Shown: positions 41,671 to 51,277 of the stretch, in pieces
How the letters are laid out: each line of letters begins with the position of its first letter
Numbering within the stretch: position 1 is the stretch's first letter
From: an uncultured Prevotella sp.
Lineage (GTDB): Bacteria; Bacteroidota; Bacteroidia; Bacteroidales; Bacteroidaceae
Length of the DNA: 55,491 nucleotides
Reading direction: 5' to 3'
Assembly (NCBI GenBank): GCA_900318395.1
Contig: ONKL01000049.1
Span: 1 to 55,491 of the forward strand
Program-made: the position numbers and the translations under genes
Notes under the pieces: generated by a model
What the model was told of the DNA's origin: nothing
Seen by the model: the letters and a program-made list of their open reading frames with translations, nothing else
Database searches by the model: none

Positions 41671-42795
41671 TTAATCCATACGATTTAGGTAATCTTCAAA
41701 GCCAAAACGGCGCAATACTTCCATTGTACCATCTTCGTGCAGCATACCTATCGAAGGGTGCGTAATACCGTTAAAGGTGTTGGTCTTTACGGTGGTGTAA
41801 TGAATCATATCCTCAAAAATCACTTCATCGCCCACCTGCAGCTCTTTCTCGAAACGCCAAGAACCCATGAAGTCACCACTTAGGCAACTGTTGCCGCCTA
41901 AGCGATAGGTACAGGGCTCCGTCGCCTTCTCCATTTCTACAGATTCTGCGTTTCTCACATCTGGTTGATAGGGCATCTCCAGACAATCTGGCATGTGACA
42001 AGTGAAACTCACATCGAGAATAGCAGTTTTGATGCCCTTATCCTCTACTATATCCACGACATGCGAAACCAGTGGCCCCGTCTGCCAGGCGAAGGCGCTG
42101 CCTGGTTCGAGAATGACCTTCAGCCAAGGATAGCGACGATGGAAGTCCTGCATCATGCTAATCAGCAGGTCCACGTCATAGTCCTTTCGTGTCATCAGAT
42201 GTCCCCCACCGAAGTTAATCCATTTCAACTGGGGGAACCAGCGTGAGAACTTCTCTTCGATATGCCCTAAGGTGCGCTGGAACACGTCTGCCCCACTCTC
42301 ACAATGACAATGACAATGGAATCCCTCTATATCTGCAGGCAACTGTTCGGGCAGCTTGTCTGCCGTCACTCCGAAGCGCGTACCAGGGGCACATGGATTG
42401 TAGAGCAGCGTACCTACTTCTGAATACTCAGGATTCACGCGCAGACCAATCGATACGGTCTTGGCACGCTGATGGAAACGCTCATACTGAGATAGCGAGT
42501 TGAACGACAGATGAGATGAGCACCTGACAATCTCGTCGAACTCACCATCCGTATAGGCTGGCGAATAAGTATGGGCAGGAGCGCCGAACTTCTCAAAAGC
42601 CATCTTGGCCTCAGACAGCGAACTGGCTGTTGTCGAATGGATATACTCCCTGAAGATGGGAAACGTCTTCCACAGGGCGAAAGCCTTGAAAGCAAGTATG
42701 ATCTCTATATCGGCTTTCGCCGCAACAGAAGCGATAAGCTTGAGATTGCGGCGAAGTTTTGATTCCTCTATAATATAAATAGGTGTATCTGTCAT
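41671..42795 (-). CDS. nspC: Carboxynorspermidine/carboxyspermidine decarboxylase
   Basis: A 374-residue PLP-dependent fold-III decarboxylase, the last step of spermidine/norspermidine synthesis by the aspartate-semialdehyde route. The PLP lysine lies in ILAFKAFALWK (Lys37). Further family strings are GFHCHCHCESGAD, WINFGGGHLMTRKDYD, ILEPGSAFAW, and the C-terminal active-site block LGGNSCLSGDFMG. Two ATG codons are adjacent (42798 and 42795), and the kinase stop overlaps both. The partner dehydrogenase is not in the window. Confidence 0.92.
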   Translation of the reverse strand: MTDTPIYIIEESKLRRNLKLIASVAAKADIEIILAFKAFALWKTFPIFREYIHSTTASSLSEAKMAFEKFGAPAHTYSPAYTDGEFDEIVRCSSHLSFNSLSQYERFHQRAKTVSIGLRVNPEYSEVGTLLYNPCAPGTRFGVTADKLPEQLPADIEGFHCHCHCESGADVFQRTLGHIEEKFSRWFPQLKWINFGGGHLMTRKDYDVDLLISMMQDFHRRYPWLKVILEPGSAFAWQTGPLVSHVVDIVEDKGIKTAILDVSFTCHMPDCLEMPYQPDVRNAESVEMEKATEPCTYRLGGNSCLSGDFMGSWRFEKELQVGDEVIFEDMIHYTTVKTNTFNGITHPSIGMLHEDGTMEVLRRFGFEDYLNRMD

Positions 42796-43940
42796 CATTC
42801 CTTCTTTAACGGAATTGTCACACTGAACGTACTGCCTTCACCTTCGACAGACTCTACCGTACAGTCACCACCGATCTTCTGGGCGAAGTCCTGGCAGAGC
42901 TGAAGTCCGAGTCCAGATCCCTCTTCTCCACTTGTACCATAGGTGGTCTCACCCTTATGGAAAATAGATCCCAAGCGATTGGCAGCAATACCGACACCAT
43001 GGTCTCTGACGCTGACTTTGGCAAAATCAGCATCTTTGCTCATGATGATGTCGATGGAAGAATTCTCAGGCGAGAACTTGATGGCATTCGAGAGGAAATT
43101 ACGTACAATAGTCTTCAGCATATCATTATCAGCTGTCACAACGAGCGGACCTTCAGCCATCTGAAGATTGAGCTTGATATGCTTGGTCTCAGCAATCATT
43201 TCAAAGATATCCACGACACCTGGAATGATATCATTCAAGTCGAGATCCTGGATGACCACATTCAGTCGACCAGTCTGACTCTTCGTCCACTTCAGCAGAT
43301 TATCCAGAAGGTCGTGCACATCTTCCGATTCCTTATTGGCTTTATCCAGAAGTTCGTAGAGTTCTGGCCCTACCAGTTCGGGCGATGTTGAAGCCACCAC
43401 GAGATTCAGCACCATACGAATGCTGGCCATTGGCGAACGCAGGTCGTGCGCAATCACAGAATACATCTTGTCACGATTGTTCAGCGTGGCTCTCAGTTCA
43501 GCATTCTGCTTCTCGATGATTCGCTTGGCAGCCACCAGCGAGATCTGCTGCGTCACACGCATCACAAGCTCCTCCTTGTTGAAGGGCTTTGTCAAGAAGT
43601 CGCTGGCTCCCACCTTGAAACCATGCACTAAGTCGGCTGGTGTGTTCAACGCTGTCAGGAAGATAATGGGAATATCCTTTGTTTCTTCATCTTTCTTCAG
43701 GATTACCGCTGTATCGAAACCACTGATATCAGGCATCATGACGTCCAAGAGGATCAGGTCGGGATGCTCTTTCTTGGCCTGCTCTATACAGGTCGTTCCG
43801 TTATTAGCCGTACATACCTGGAATTTCTCGTTAGTCAGCAAAATCTTTAACAACAAGACATTGCTGATAACGTCATCGACAATAAGTATTTTATACTCAC
43901 TTCGGTTGATCTTAGCTTCAAGAGACTCTTCTACATCCAT
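42795..43940 (-). CDS. Response-regulator/histidine-kinase fusion (REC-HisKA-HATPase)
   Basis: A 381-residue soluble signalling protein with an inverted hybrid layout. An N-terminal receiver domain (Asp22/Asp23, phospho-acceptor Asp66 in LLDVMMPD, Lys118 in LTKPF) is followed by a short coiled coil, HisKA (MYSVIAHDLRSPMASIR, His165) and an HATPase domain (N box NFLSNAIKFSPEN, G1 DHGVGI, G2 GEEGSGLGLQLC). It has no membrane segment or sensor, so its input is probably phosphorylation of its own receiver. It is coupled to nspC by overlapping stop/start. Confidence 0.92.
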   Translation of the reverse strand: MDVEESLEAKINRSEYKILIVDDVISNVLLLKILLTNEKFQVCTANNGTTCIEQAKKEHPDLILLDVMMPDISGFDTAVILKKDEETKDIPIIFLTALNTPADLVHGFKVGASDFLTKPFNKEELVMRVTQQISLVAAKRIIEKQNAELRATLNNRDKMYSVIAHDLRSPMASIRMVLNLVVASTSPELVGPELYELLDKANKESEDVHDLLDNLLKWTKSQTGRLNVVIQDLDLNDIIPGVVDIFEMIAETKHIKLNLQMAEGPLVVTADNDMLKTIVRNFLSNAIKFSPENSSIDIIMSKDADFAKVSVRDHGVGIAANRLGSIFHKGETTYGTSGEEGSGLGLQLCQDFAQKIGGDCTVESVEGEGSTFSVTIPLKKE

Positions 43941-43973
43941 AGATGGTCAGTAATATATTTCGTTTTCAATCTG

Positions 43974-44005
43974 CAAAAATATAACAATTAATTTGAACTG
44001 CCAAA
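43974..44005 (-). promoter_or_regulatory. Promoter of the kinase-nspC operon
   Basis: On the minus strand TTTG (44005-44002), 20 bp, then TATTTTTG (43981-43974), 33 bp before the ATG at 43940. Confidence 0.75.
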
Positions 44006-44071
44006 CAAATACACCATTTTTTTGTATTTTGGCATAAAAAAACTCACCAGAGAGATATCTGATGAGCTTTG

Positions 44072-44145
44072 CGGTGCGTACGAGATTCGAACTCGTGACC
44101 TCCTGCGTGACAGGCAGGCATTCTAACCTACTGAACTAACGCACC
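44072..44145 (-). tRNA. tRNA-Asp (GTC), copy 2
   Basis: A 74-nt cloverleaf: acceptor GGTGCGT/ACGCACC with discriminator G, anticodon loop CTGTCAC giving GTC, T loop TTCGAAT. It is identical to the neighbouring copy. Confidence 0.96.
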
Positions 44146-44171
44146 AAGAGTGCTAACGAACAATAATAATG

Positions 44172-44245
44172 CGGTGCGTACGAGATTCGAACTCGTGACC
44201 TCCTGCGTGACAGGCAGGCATTCTAACCTACTGAACTAACGCACC
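44172..44245 (-). tRNA. tRNA-Asp (GTC), copy 1
   Basis: A 74-nt cloverleaf identical to 44072-44145, separated by a 26-bp spacer. It is the promoter-proximal copy. Confidence 0.96.
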
Positions 44246-44273
44246 AGAAAGCACTCTTTCTTATTAGCGGGTG

Positions 44274-44304
44274 CAAAGGTAGGAATAAATTCTGAAACCA
44301 CAAA
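44274..44304 (-). promoter_or_regulatory. Promoter of the tRNA-Asp pair
   Basis: On the minus strand TTTG (44304-44301), 19 bp, then TACCTTTG (44281-44274), 28 bp before the first tRNA-Asp. Confidence 0.78.
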
Positions 44305-44343
44305 ATATTTTTGGGATTTTTTTGATGGAATCAGCAATTTTCC

Positions 44344-44859
44344 CTAAAAAACGAGCTGCATCATCACGGCATCGTGATATTCTCGGCCGTCATATAGCCA
44401 GTCTTTGATTCTGACTGATTCCTGGTAACCCATCGTTTTGAAGAGGTGGAGCGAGGCTTCATTCCTCAGGTCTACGTAGGCTATCAGCTGGTGCAGATGG
44501 AGCACGTCGAGAGCATAGTCAGCAATCTTGGCGAGGGTGCTCCTTCCATAGCCGCGCCGTCTGAATGCGTCGAGGATAATCAGTCCCACTTCTGCCCGTC
44601 GGTTGCTGGGGTCGAAATCCACCAAGTCTACAATGCCCACATTCTCACCCTCTGTGGTCTCGATGATCATCCTCACCTGACGATCGGTATAGATATCACT
44701 TGAGGCATGGGCCACGTAGTCGTGGAGGGCATACCTCGAATAAGGCACGTTCGAGGTGCCTACGTTCCAGAGTTTCCTGTCGTTCTCAATCCGATACAGC
44801 AGGTCCAGATCCTCTGGCTCTATCGCCCTGAACTTCACTTGTGGCAGGTTTGTTGTCAT
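44344..44859 (-). CDS. GNAT-family N-acetyltransferase
   Basis: A 171-residue acetyltransferase of the RimJ/RimL-like GNAT type. It starts with VKFRAIEPEDLDLLYRIEND, and the acetyl-CoA loop is DAFRRRGYGRSTLAKI. A HLHQLIAYVDLRNEASLHLFKTMGY block ends the fold (the conserved N-x2-S-x2-L-[FY] motif). The substrate is unknown. The start overlaps the stop of the upstream glycosyltransferase gene by 4 bp. Confidence 0.88.
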   Translation of the reverse strand: MTTNLPQVKFRAIEPEDLDLLYRIENDRKLWNVGTSNVPYSRYALHDYVAHASSDIYTDRQVRMIIETTEGENVGIVDLVDFDPSNRRAEVGLIILDAFRRRGYGRSTLAKIADYALDVLHLHQLIAYVDLRNEASLHLFKTMGYQESVRIKDWLYDGREYHDAVMMQLVF

Positions 44860-45692
44860 AGATGTAGTTTTTTACGTAGGATGTCTGTCAATGCAATAGC
44901 AGCACGGAAGTAGATGGCCATCTTGACTGGCAAGGCATAGAACAGGCTCAGATGACTGTAGTGCTTGCGGAAGAAGATCAGCATGGCCTTGTAGAAGATG
45001 TGAACGTAGCGATAATCACTCTTCTGGGTCGACTTCCCCTTGAAGTGAGTGATTGGATATGGCAGATACCAGTTCTCCCATCCGCCTTTCATCAGCCTGT
45101 AGGAAAGGTCGATATCTTCACCATACATGAAGAAGTCCTCATCGAGCAGTCCCACTTCGTCGAGGGCTTTCTTTCGGAGGAAGCAGAAGGCACCGCTGAT
45201 CACTTCTATCCTGCCTGGTTGGTCCCATGGCAGATGACTCATATAATAGCGCTTCGTAAATCCCAGCATCTTCAGGCACGACACCCAGGGCGTGGGCAAG
45301 GCTCTTCGCGATTCGGGTGCCAGCGAGCCGTCGGCATTGTGCATCATCACTCCTGCCCCACCCGCTTTCGGATGTTCCTCCATGAAGCGGAGCACCTCGC
45401 GCAGCGTAGCCTCCTCGACGATGGTGTCAGGATTGAGCAGCAGCACATACTCGCCACGGGCCTCTCGGATGGCGATATTGTTGGCACGCGAGAAACCCAT
45501 GTTCTCCTGATTCTCTATCAGTCGCACCCATGGGTACTGGGTACGTACAGTCTCCACGCTGTCGTCGTCAGAATGGTTGTCGACCACAAAGACCTCGCCT
45601 TCAATACCTTCCAGCGCACGACTCACGCTCTGCAGACAATTCTCCAGATAGTCTCGCACATTATAGCTAACGATGACGACACTCAGTTTCAT
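44856..45692 (-). CDS. Family 2 glycosyltransferase
   Basis: A 278-residue GT2 (GT-A fold) enzyme, like those making rhamnosyl or other O-linked surface sugars. The nucleotide-binding strand is LSVVIVSYNVRDYLENCLQSV, with VFVVDNHSDDDSVE, the metal site region YVLLLNPDT, and the acceptor-side GLLDEDFFMYGEDIDLSYRLMKGGW. A C-terminal amphipathic segment may bind the membrane. It is coupled on both sides by 4-bp overlaps to a membrane-protein gene and an acetyltransferase gene. Confidence 0.9.
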   Translation of the reverse strand: MKLSVVIVSYNVRDYLENCLQSVSRALEGIEGEVFVVDNHSDDDSVETVRTQYPWVRLIENQENMGFSRANNIAIREARGEYVLLLNPDTIVEEATLREVLRFMEEHPKAGGAGVMMHNADGSLAPESRRALPTPWVSCLKMLGFTKRYYMSHLPWDQPGRIEVISGAFCFLRKKALDEVGLLDEDFFMYGEDIDLSYRLMKGGWENWYLPYPITHFKGKSTQKSDYRYVHIFYKAMLIFFRKHYSHLSLFYALPVKMAIYFRAAIALTDILRKKLHL

Positions 45693-46114
45693 TCCTCTTC
45701 AGAAGTTTCTGCCAGACAACGGTTCAGGCTTGGGAATACAAACGGCAGACAGAGCAGCAGCATGATGGCCAGATAGCCGAACGTCGTATTCATATACATA
45801 TAATATAATAAGGTATCTGCCAGCATCGGCACTTGAAGTATCAGCAGGCGGATGGTGCCCCACTTCATCATGGCTCGTTCCTCGTGCGCTATCAGGTCGT
45901 CGTGAACGGCTTTGAACTTAAAGAGCCTCAGTCCGAGGAAGGCTGCGCCAAGCGAGACCAGCTCCATCACGAAAGTGAAGATAAATTCCGACTGATTCTC
46001 TCCTGCCAGCAGTCCCGACTCCAGCATGTCGGTCTCAAAGACCATGATGACAGCCAGCGTCAGGGCTGTCAGCAATATGTAAATCAACGTCAGATTCTTA
46101 CTGATTCTTTTCAT
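45689..46114 (-). CDS. Four-helix membrane protein of unknown function
   Basis: A 141-residue protein with about four hydrophobic segments (LTLIYILLTALTLAVIMVF, FIFTFVMELVSLGAAFLGLRLF, TIRLLILQVPMLADTLLYYMY, FGYLAIMLLLCLPFVFPS). It has a short acidic C-terminus. I recognise no family. It lies 12 bp downstream of recR and overlaps the glycosyltransferase start by 4 bp. Confidence 0.7.
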   Translation of the reverse strand: MKRISKNLTLIYILLTALTLAVIMVFETDMLESGLLAGENQSEFIFTFVMELVSLGAAFLGLRLFKFKAVHDDLIAHEERAMMKWGTIRLLILQVPMLADTLLYYMYMNTTFGYLAIMLLLCLPFVFPSLNRCLAETSEEE

Positions 46115-46126
46115 CTTATGCTTGTT

Positions 46127-46747
46127 TTATGAATTTGCTTCAAACAATGTACGGTTCATAATCGAGCGACCTAAGGTGACCTCGTCGGTATATTCGAGCT
46201 CGTTGCCCACAGCCACGCCTCTGGCTATCACGCTCACCTTCACATCGTAGGATGCCAGTTTGCGGTAGATATAGAAGTTGGTCGTCTCTCCCTCCATCGT
46301 AGGACTGAGGGCGAGTATCACCTCCTGCACACCTCCTCCGGCTACGCGACTGATCAGCGAGTCGATCTCGATGTCGCCAGGTCCGATGCCGTCGATGGGC
46401 GAGATGATGCCTCCCAGCACATGGTAGAGTCCATGAAACTGCTGGGTGTTCTCGATGGCCATCACGTCCTTGATGTTTTCCACCACGCAGACAGTCGACT
46501 TGTCACGCCTCTCGTCAGCACAGATCGGACAGGTTTCCGTGTCGCTGATGTTATGGCAGATATGGCAGTACTTCACCTCCTGTTTCAGTTGGACGATGGC
46601 TTCTGCCAGCTGCTCTGCGTCTTGATCTTCCTGGCGCAGAATCCAGAGCACCAGTCTCAGGGCTGTCTTCCTGCCGATACCTGGCAACTTGGCAAACTCT
46701 GATACCGCTTTCTCCAGCAGTTGTGATGGGTATTGTTGTTGTATCAT
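46127..46747 (-). CDS. recR: Recombination protein RecR
   Basis: A 206-residue RecR of the RecFOR gap-repair pathway. A helix-hairpin-helix ([20 protein letters not shown]), a zinc finger ([16 protein letters not shown]) and a Toprim domain ([14 protein letters not shown] ... [18 protein letters not shown]) are in the usual order, with the C-terminal [21 protein letters not shown]-type Walker-B-like part. Its ATG lies inside a heptamer run that also holds the stop of the upstream ABC-F gene. Confidence 0.95.
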   Translation of the reverse strand: MIQQQYPSQLLEKAVSEFAKLPGIGRKTALRLVLWILRQEDQDAEQLAEAIVQLKQEVKYCHICHNISDTETCPICADERRDKSTVCVVENIKDVMAIENTQQFHGLYHVLGGIISPIDGIGPGDIEIDSLISRVAGGGVQEVILALSPTMEGETTNFYIYRKLASYDVKVSVIARGVAVGNELEYTDEVTLGRSIMNRTLFEANS

Positions 46748-46772
46748 TTTTCAATCTTCAATTCTCAATTTC
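46744..46772 (-). repeat. Heptamer run bridging ABC-F stop and recR start
   Basis: On the minus strand the units AAATTGA, GAATTGA, AGATTGA and AAAATGA follow one another. The second contains the ABC-F stop TGA (46760-46758), and the fourth contains the recR ATG (46747). Confidence 0.75.
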
Positions 46773-48548
46773 ACTCAGTTCCAGCCAGCGCATCGATTTC
46801 TCGTCGAGCTCGTCCTTCAGCTGTGGCAGGCGCTTGCTCTTCTCGGTCAGTTCTTCCACAGAGAGCGTTCCGCTGCAGAGTGCCTCTTCTATCATTTGCT
46901 GCTCTTTCTCCAGCTGCTCAATCTCTTTTTCAAGCTGTTCAAACTCGCGTTTCTCCTTAAAGCTCATCCTGCGCTTACCCACAGGCTGACTGTCACGGTT
47001 CTGATTAGACACTTTTGCTGCTGGAGCCTCTTTAGGCTTCGACGACTCTTTCGGCTGTAGCGATAGCCACTCCCTATATTGCGTATAGTTGCCTGGGAAG
47101 TCCTTGATCTCACCATCGCCCTTGAACACCAGCAGATGGTCTACCACCTTATCCATGAAATAACGGTCGTGACTGACCACAATCACGCAGCCAGGGAAGT
47201 CCTGCAGATATTCCTCGAGTATCTGCAGCGTCACGATGTCGAGGTCGTTGGTAGGCTCGTCGAGCACCAGGAAGTTCGGGTTCTTCATCAGCACCGTACA
47301 GAGATACAGTTTCCGTCGCTCGCCGCCACTCAGCTTATACACATAGTTGTGCTGCTGTTCGGGCGTGAAGAGGAAGTACTGCAGGAACTGTGAGGCCGAG
47401 AACGACTTGCCGCCCCCCATGTCGATATATTCTGCGATGTTCTTGACCACGTCGAGCACTTTCTGCTGTGGATCAAACTGCAGTCCTTCCTGTGAGAAAT
47501 AGCCGAAACGGACGGTGTCGCCGATGTCGAAGCGCCCATTGTCAGGCGCCGTCATACCCAGCAGCATCTTGATGAAGGTGCTCTTACCCGTACCGTTATT
47601 GCCCACGATACCCATCTTCTCAAATCGCGAGAAGTTATAGTAGAAGTCCTTCAGGATGACCTTGTCGTCGAAAGCCTTCGACACATACTGACACTCGAAG
47701 ATCTTGCTGCCGATATAGACGTTGCGCGATTTCAGCCTGATCTGTCTTTCCTCTATGCGCTGCTTGGCCACTTTCTCCAGTTCGTAGAAAGCCTCCTCAC
47801 GGTAGCGGGCTTTGTGTCCGCGTGCCTGTGGCATGCGTCTCATCCATTCCAGTTCCGTGCGATAGAGGTTGTTGGCTCGTGCTATCTCTGCCTTGCGGTT
47901 GTCTATGCGTTCCTGGCGCTTCTCCAGATAGTAGCTGTAGTTGCCCCGATAGGTGTAGATGGTCTGGTCGTCGAGTTCGAGGATGACAGAGCAGACGCGA
48001 TCGAGGAAGAATCGGTCGTGGGTCACCATCAATAGCGTCTTGTTGCCCCTGCTGAGAAATCCCTCCAGCCACTCTATCATCTCAAGGTCGAGATGGTTCG
48101 TAGGTTCGTCGAGTATCAGCAAGTCGGGATCGGTAATCAGCACATTGGCCAGAGCCACGCGCTTCTGCTGTCCGCCACTCAGCTGCCCCATCGGCTGCTC
48201 CAGGTCGCGTATCTTCAGTTGGGTGAGCACTTGCTTGGCCTTGAGCACCTTCTCTGGGTCGCCCTGGTGGTTGAAACAGGCATCGAGCACACTCTCGCTG
48301 GGGTCGAACACAGGACTTTGTTCGAGCATGCCCACGCGCAGATCACGACGGAAGATAATCTCTCCTGAGTCGTAGCCTTCCTTGCCCGACAGGACCGACA
48401 GAAGTGTCGACTTGCCTGTACCGTTTTTGGCTATCAGCCCCACCCGCTGCCTTTCAGCAATCGAGAAACTGATATTCCTGAACAGCACCAACGAGCCAAA
48501 CGATTTCGTCAGCTGTTGCACATCCAAATACGGTATTTCCTTCGCCAT
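46758..48548 (-). CDS. ABC-F family ATPase (Uup-like)
   Basis: A 596-residue soluble ABC-F protein with two ATPase modules and no membrane domain. Walker A motifs are GLIAKNGTGKST and GIVGNNGTGKST; the signatures are LSGGQQKRVALA and LSGGERRKLYL. Both Walker B segments continue as DEPTN. The inter-domain linker is basic, and the C-terminus is a coiled coil (KEKREFEQLEKEIEQLEKEQQMIEE) as in Uup. Such proteins act on ribosomes or branched DNA. It lies 24 bp after engB. Confidence 0.9.
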   Translation of the reverse strand: MAKEIPYLDVQQLTKSFGSLVLFRNISFSIAERQRVGLIAKNGTGKSTLLSVLSGKEGYDSGEIIFRRDLRVGMLEQSPVFDPSESVLDACFNHQGDPEKVLKAKQVLTQLKIRDLEQPMGQLSGGQQKRVALANVLITDPDLLILDEPTNHLDLEMIEWLEGFLSRGNKTLLMVTHDRFFLDRVCSVILELDDQTIYTYRGNYSYYLEKRQERIDNRKAEIARANNLYRTELEWMRRMPQARGHKARYREEAFYELEKVAKQRIEERQIRLKSRNVYIGSKIFECQYVSKAFDDKVILKDFYYNFSRFEKMGIVGNNGTGKSTFIKMLLGMTAPDNGRFDIGDTVRFGYFSQEGLQFDPQQKVLDVVKNIAEYIDMGGGKSFSASQFLQYFLFTPEQQHNYVYKLSGGERRKLYLCTVLMKNPNFLVLDEPTNDLDIVTLQILEEYLQDFPGCVIVVSHDRYFMDKVVDHLLVFKGDGEIKDFPGNYTQYREWLSLQPKESSKPKEAPAAKVSNQNRDSQPVGKRRMSFKEKREFEQLEKEIEQLEKEQQMIEEALCSGTLSVEELTEKSKRLPQLKDELDEKSMRWLELSEIEN

Positions 48549-48572
48549 CTTTACCCCCTCATCTATAATAAA

Positions 48573-49169
48573 TTACAAGCTCTTATTGATCTGCTCAATA
48601 TAGTCGAGCACCTCGTCACGGCCTTGTTTCTTGTCCGATGAGGTGACGAAGATGGGTGGCAGTTCCTCCCAGGTCTCGCTGAGCACCTTCTTATAGGCTT
48701 CCACGTTCTGGATCACCTTCGATGCCGAGAGCTTGTCGGCCTTCGTGAAGACGATGGCGAAGGGCACGCTGCTGTCGCCCAGCCATTGAATGAACTCGAG
48801 GTCGATCTTCTGGGGCTCCAACCTGACGTCGACCAGCAGGAACACGTTCACCAGCTGCTCGCGCTGCAGGATATAGCCACTGATCATCTGCTCCAGTTTC
48901 AGCACCTCCTTCTTCGAGCGCTTGGCAAATCCGTAGCCGGGCAGGTCCACCAGATACCACTCATTATTAATAATAAAGTGATTGATCAGCAACGTCTTGC
49001 CTGGGGTGGCCGATGTCTTGGCCAGTCCCTTGTGGTTCGTCAACATGTTGATCAGACTCGACTTGCCCACATTCGACCTTCCGATGAAGGCGTATTCAGG
49101 CTTGTTATCCTTCGGACACATCGTCACCATCGGTGCACTCAGAGAGAATTCTGCTTTCTTAATTTCCAT
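48573..49169 (-). CDS. engB: Ribosome-biogenesis GTPase EngB/YsxC
   Basis: A 198-residue TrmE-Era-EngA-EngB-type GTPase needed for large-subunit assembly. G1 is GRSNVGKSS (residues 30-38), G3 is DLPGYGFA, G4 is TKADK, and G5 lies around TSSDKKQG. The start at 49169 (MEIKKAEF) was chosen because the longer frame runs through the promoter at 49190-49197. It is divergent from rho. Confidence 0.94.
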   Translation of the reverse strand: MEIKKAEFSLSAPMVTMCPKDNKPEYAFIGRSNVGKSSLINMLTNHKGLAKTSATPGKTLLINHFIINNEWYLVDLPGYGFAKRSKKEVLKLEQMISGYILQREQLVNVFLLVDVRLEPQKIDLEFIQWLGDSSVPFAIVFTKADKLSASKVIQNVEAYKKVLSETWEELPPIFVTSSDKKQGRDEVLDYIEQINKSL

Positions 49170-49189
49170 AATTCTTCGTAATTTCGGTG

Positions 49190-49197
49190 CAAAGGTA
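49190..49197 (-). promoter_or_regulatory. -7 box of engB
   Basis: TACCTTTG on the minus strand lies 20 bp before the engB ATG. No exact -33 TTTG is seen at the right distance. Confidence 0.6.
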
Positions 49198-49216
49198 CTA
49201 ATTTTTTTTGTTTTTA

Positions 49217-49248
49217 TTTGGTAGTTATCAAAAATATGCTTACCTTTG
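49217..49248 (+). promoter_or_regulatory. Promoter of rho
   Basis: TTTG (49217-49220), 20 bp, then TACCTTTG (49241-49248). The leader is about 80 nt, the longest clear one in the window. A small hairpin (AATGCTTC...GAAGCATT, 49264-49287) sits in it and could be regulatory. Confidence 0.78.
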
Positions 49249-49334
49249 CAACGTTTTTCAAAACAATGCTTCCGTTCGAGAAGCATTCCTCATCAAATTT
49301 TTGAATACAAATCAAAACCCATACATTGTATTTT

Positions 49335-51221
49335 ATGTATACAAAAGAAGAATTAGAATCTATGGATATACCCGAACTCGTGGGTATAGCAGACCAGTTG
49401 GGTATTAAGGTTACCCCTAACGATCAGATGGAAGACGTCGTTTACGCCATTCTCGACAAGGCTGCCGAGAACAGCGCCATCGACGAATCTCCCAAGAAGA
49501 AGAGAACACGTATCGCCAAAAAAGATACCAGCAAGGTTTACACCGTCAAAGGTGAAGATGGTGAGAATCTCGACAGCAAGTCTAATCGCAAGAAGAAGAC
49601 CGTTGAGACACCCTCACTCTTCGGCGACCTGCCTGTAGCCGAATCTCCTGCCGAGGAGCCGGCTCCCAAGAAGCGTGGCCGTAAGAGCAAGGCCGAGAAG
49701 GAGGCTGAAGAAGCAGCCGCAGCAGCTGCAGAAGCACAGGCTGCACCTGAGGAGAGTGATGCCAACGACATGTCGGAGGTTATTCCCGAGGCTGCCAATT
49801 TCGACATCGCGCCCGATGAGGATGCTGCCGATGCCATCGCCCAGCTGCGCGAGAAGATGTCTGCACGCAAAGAGCAGGCACCTGCCACAAACGTCGAGAC
49901 CGACGAGGTCGACGAAGACGGTGTCTGGATGGGCGATCCAGGCGACGGTACCGACTTCATCACCATCCTCGATATCCCCATCGAAGACCAGGCTGCCAGT
50001 CCTACGCTCGACATCTTCGACCGTCCGATGGTACAGCAGCCTTTGGCCGGCGATCCCGTCATGCCTGCCCGTCAGCAGACCAATCAGCCCAAGTACGACT
50101 TCGAGGATCTGATCGACGGTAATGGCGTGCTCGAGTGCCTGACAGATGGCTACGGTTTCCTTCGCAGCTCAGACTACAACTACCTCTCATCGCCCGACGA
50201 TATCTATGTGTCGCCCCAGCAGATCAAGAAGTATGGTCTGAAGACTGGCGACGTGGTGGACTGCTGCGTGCGCCCGCCTCATGAGAATGAGAAGTACTTC
50301 GCCCTCACCACCGTCAAGATGATCAATGGCCGTCAGCCCTCTGAGGTGCGCGACCGCGTGGCCTTCGAGCATCTGACGCCACTCTTCCCCGAAGAGAAGT
50401 TCACCCTCTGCGGCGACAAGGCCACGACCAATCCCAGCGTGCGTATCGTCGACCTCTTCTCCCCTATCGGTAAAGGTCAGCGTGCACTCATCGTCGCACA
50501 GCCCAAGACTGGTAAGACCGTCCTGATGAAGGATATTGCCAACGCCATCGCAGCCAACCACCCCGAGGCCTATATCATGATGCTGCTCATCGACGAGCGT
50601 CCTGAGGAGGTTACCGACATGGCCCGTACCGTCGATGCAGAGGTTATCGCCTCTACCTTCGACGAGCCTGCCGAGCGCCACGTCAAGATTGCCGGTATCG
50701 TGCTCGAGAAAGCCAAGCGCATGGTGGAATGCGGTCACGATGTAGTCATCTTCCTCGACTCTATCACACGTCTGGCCCGTGCTTACAACACGGTGGCTCC
50801 AGCCTCAGGCAAGGTGCTCACCGGTGGTGTTGATGCCAACGCCCTGCAGAAGCCCAAGCGCTTCTTCGGTGCCGCCCGTAACATCGAGGGCGGCGGCTCG
50901 CTCACGATTATTGCCACCGCTCTGGTCGACACAGGCTCCAAGATGGACGAGGTGATCTTCGAGGAGTTCAAGGGTACAGGTAACTCTGAGATCCAGCTCA
51001 ACCGCTCGCTGTCCAACAAGCGTATCTTCCCAGCCATCGACCTGGTGCTCTCTTCTACTCGTCGCGACGACCTGCTGCATGATGAGACCACGCTCAACCG
51101 CATGTGGATCATCCGCAAGTTCATCGCAGAGATGAACCCCATCGAGGCCATGAACACCATCCGAGACCGCTTGGTTGCCACTCGCTCGAACGAAGAATTC
51201 CTCATGTCAATGAACGGATAG
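49335..51221 (+). CDS. rho: Transcription termination factor Rho with long disordered insert
   Basis: A 628-residue Rho, versus 419 in E. coli. The N-terminal Rho_N/SAP-like helices ([24 protein letters not shown]) are followed by about 200 residues of Lys/Ala/Glu/Pro-rich low complexity ([33 protein letters not shown]). Then come the RNA-binding OB domain ([21 protein letters not shown]) and the ATPase (Walker [33 protein letters not shown]-loop [20 protein letters not shown]). In B. thetaiotaomicron the equivalent insert has been reported to drive Rho condensates. The ATG at 49335 is used; the earlier in-frame TTG is unlikely. Confidence 0.95.
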   Translation: MYTKEELESMDIPELVGIADQLGIKVTPNDQMEDVVYAILDKAAENSAIDESPKKKRTRIAKKDTSKVYTVKGEDGENLDSKSNRKKKTVETPSLFGDLPVAESPAEEPAPKKRGRKSKAEKEAEEAAAAAAEAQAAPEESDANDMSEVIPEAANFDIAPDEDAADAIAQLREKMSARKEQAPATNVETDEVDEDGVWMGDPGDGTDFITILDIPIEDQAASPTLDIFDRPMVQQPLAGDPVMPARQQTNQPKYDFEDLIDGNGVLECLTDGYGFLRSSDYNYLSSPDDIYVSPQQIKKYGLKTGDVVDCCVRPPHENEKYFALTTVKMINGRQPSEVRDRVAFEHLTPLFPEEKFTLCGDKATTNPSVRIVDLFSPIGKGQRALIVAQPKTGKTVLMKDIANAIAANHPEAYIMMLLIDERPEEVTDMARTVDAEVIASTFDEPAERHVKIAGIVLEKAKRMVECGHDVVIFLDSITRLARAYNTVAPASGKVLTGGVDANALQKPKRFFGAARNIEGGGSLTIIATALVDTGSKMDEVIFEEFKGTGNSEIQLNRSLSNKRIFPAIDLVLSSTRRDDLLHDETTLNRMWIIRKFIAEMNPIEAMNTIRDRLVATRSNEEFLMSMNG

Positions 51222-51277
51222 CAGGATTGCTACCCGTTCGACATGTTTAATATGCAATATATAAAACCTCATTTAAA

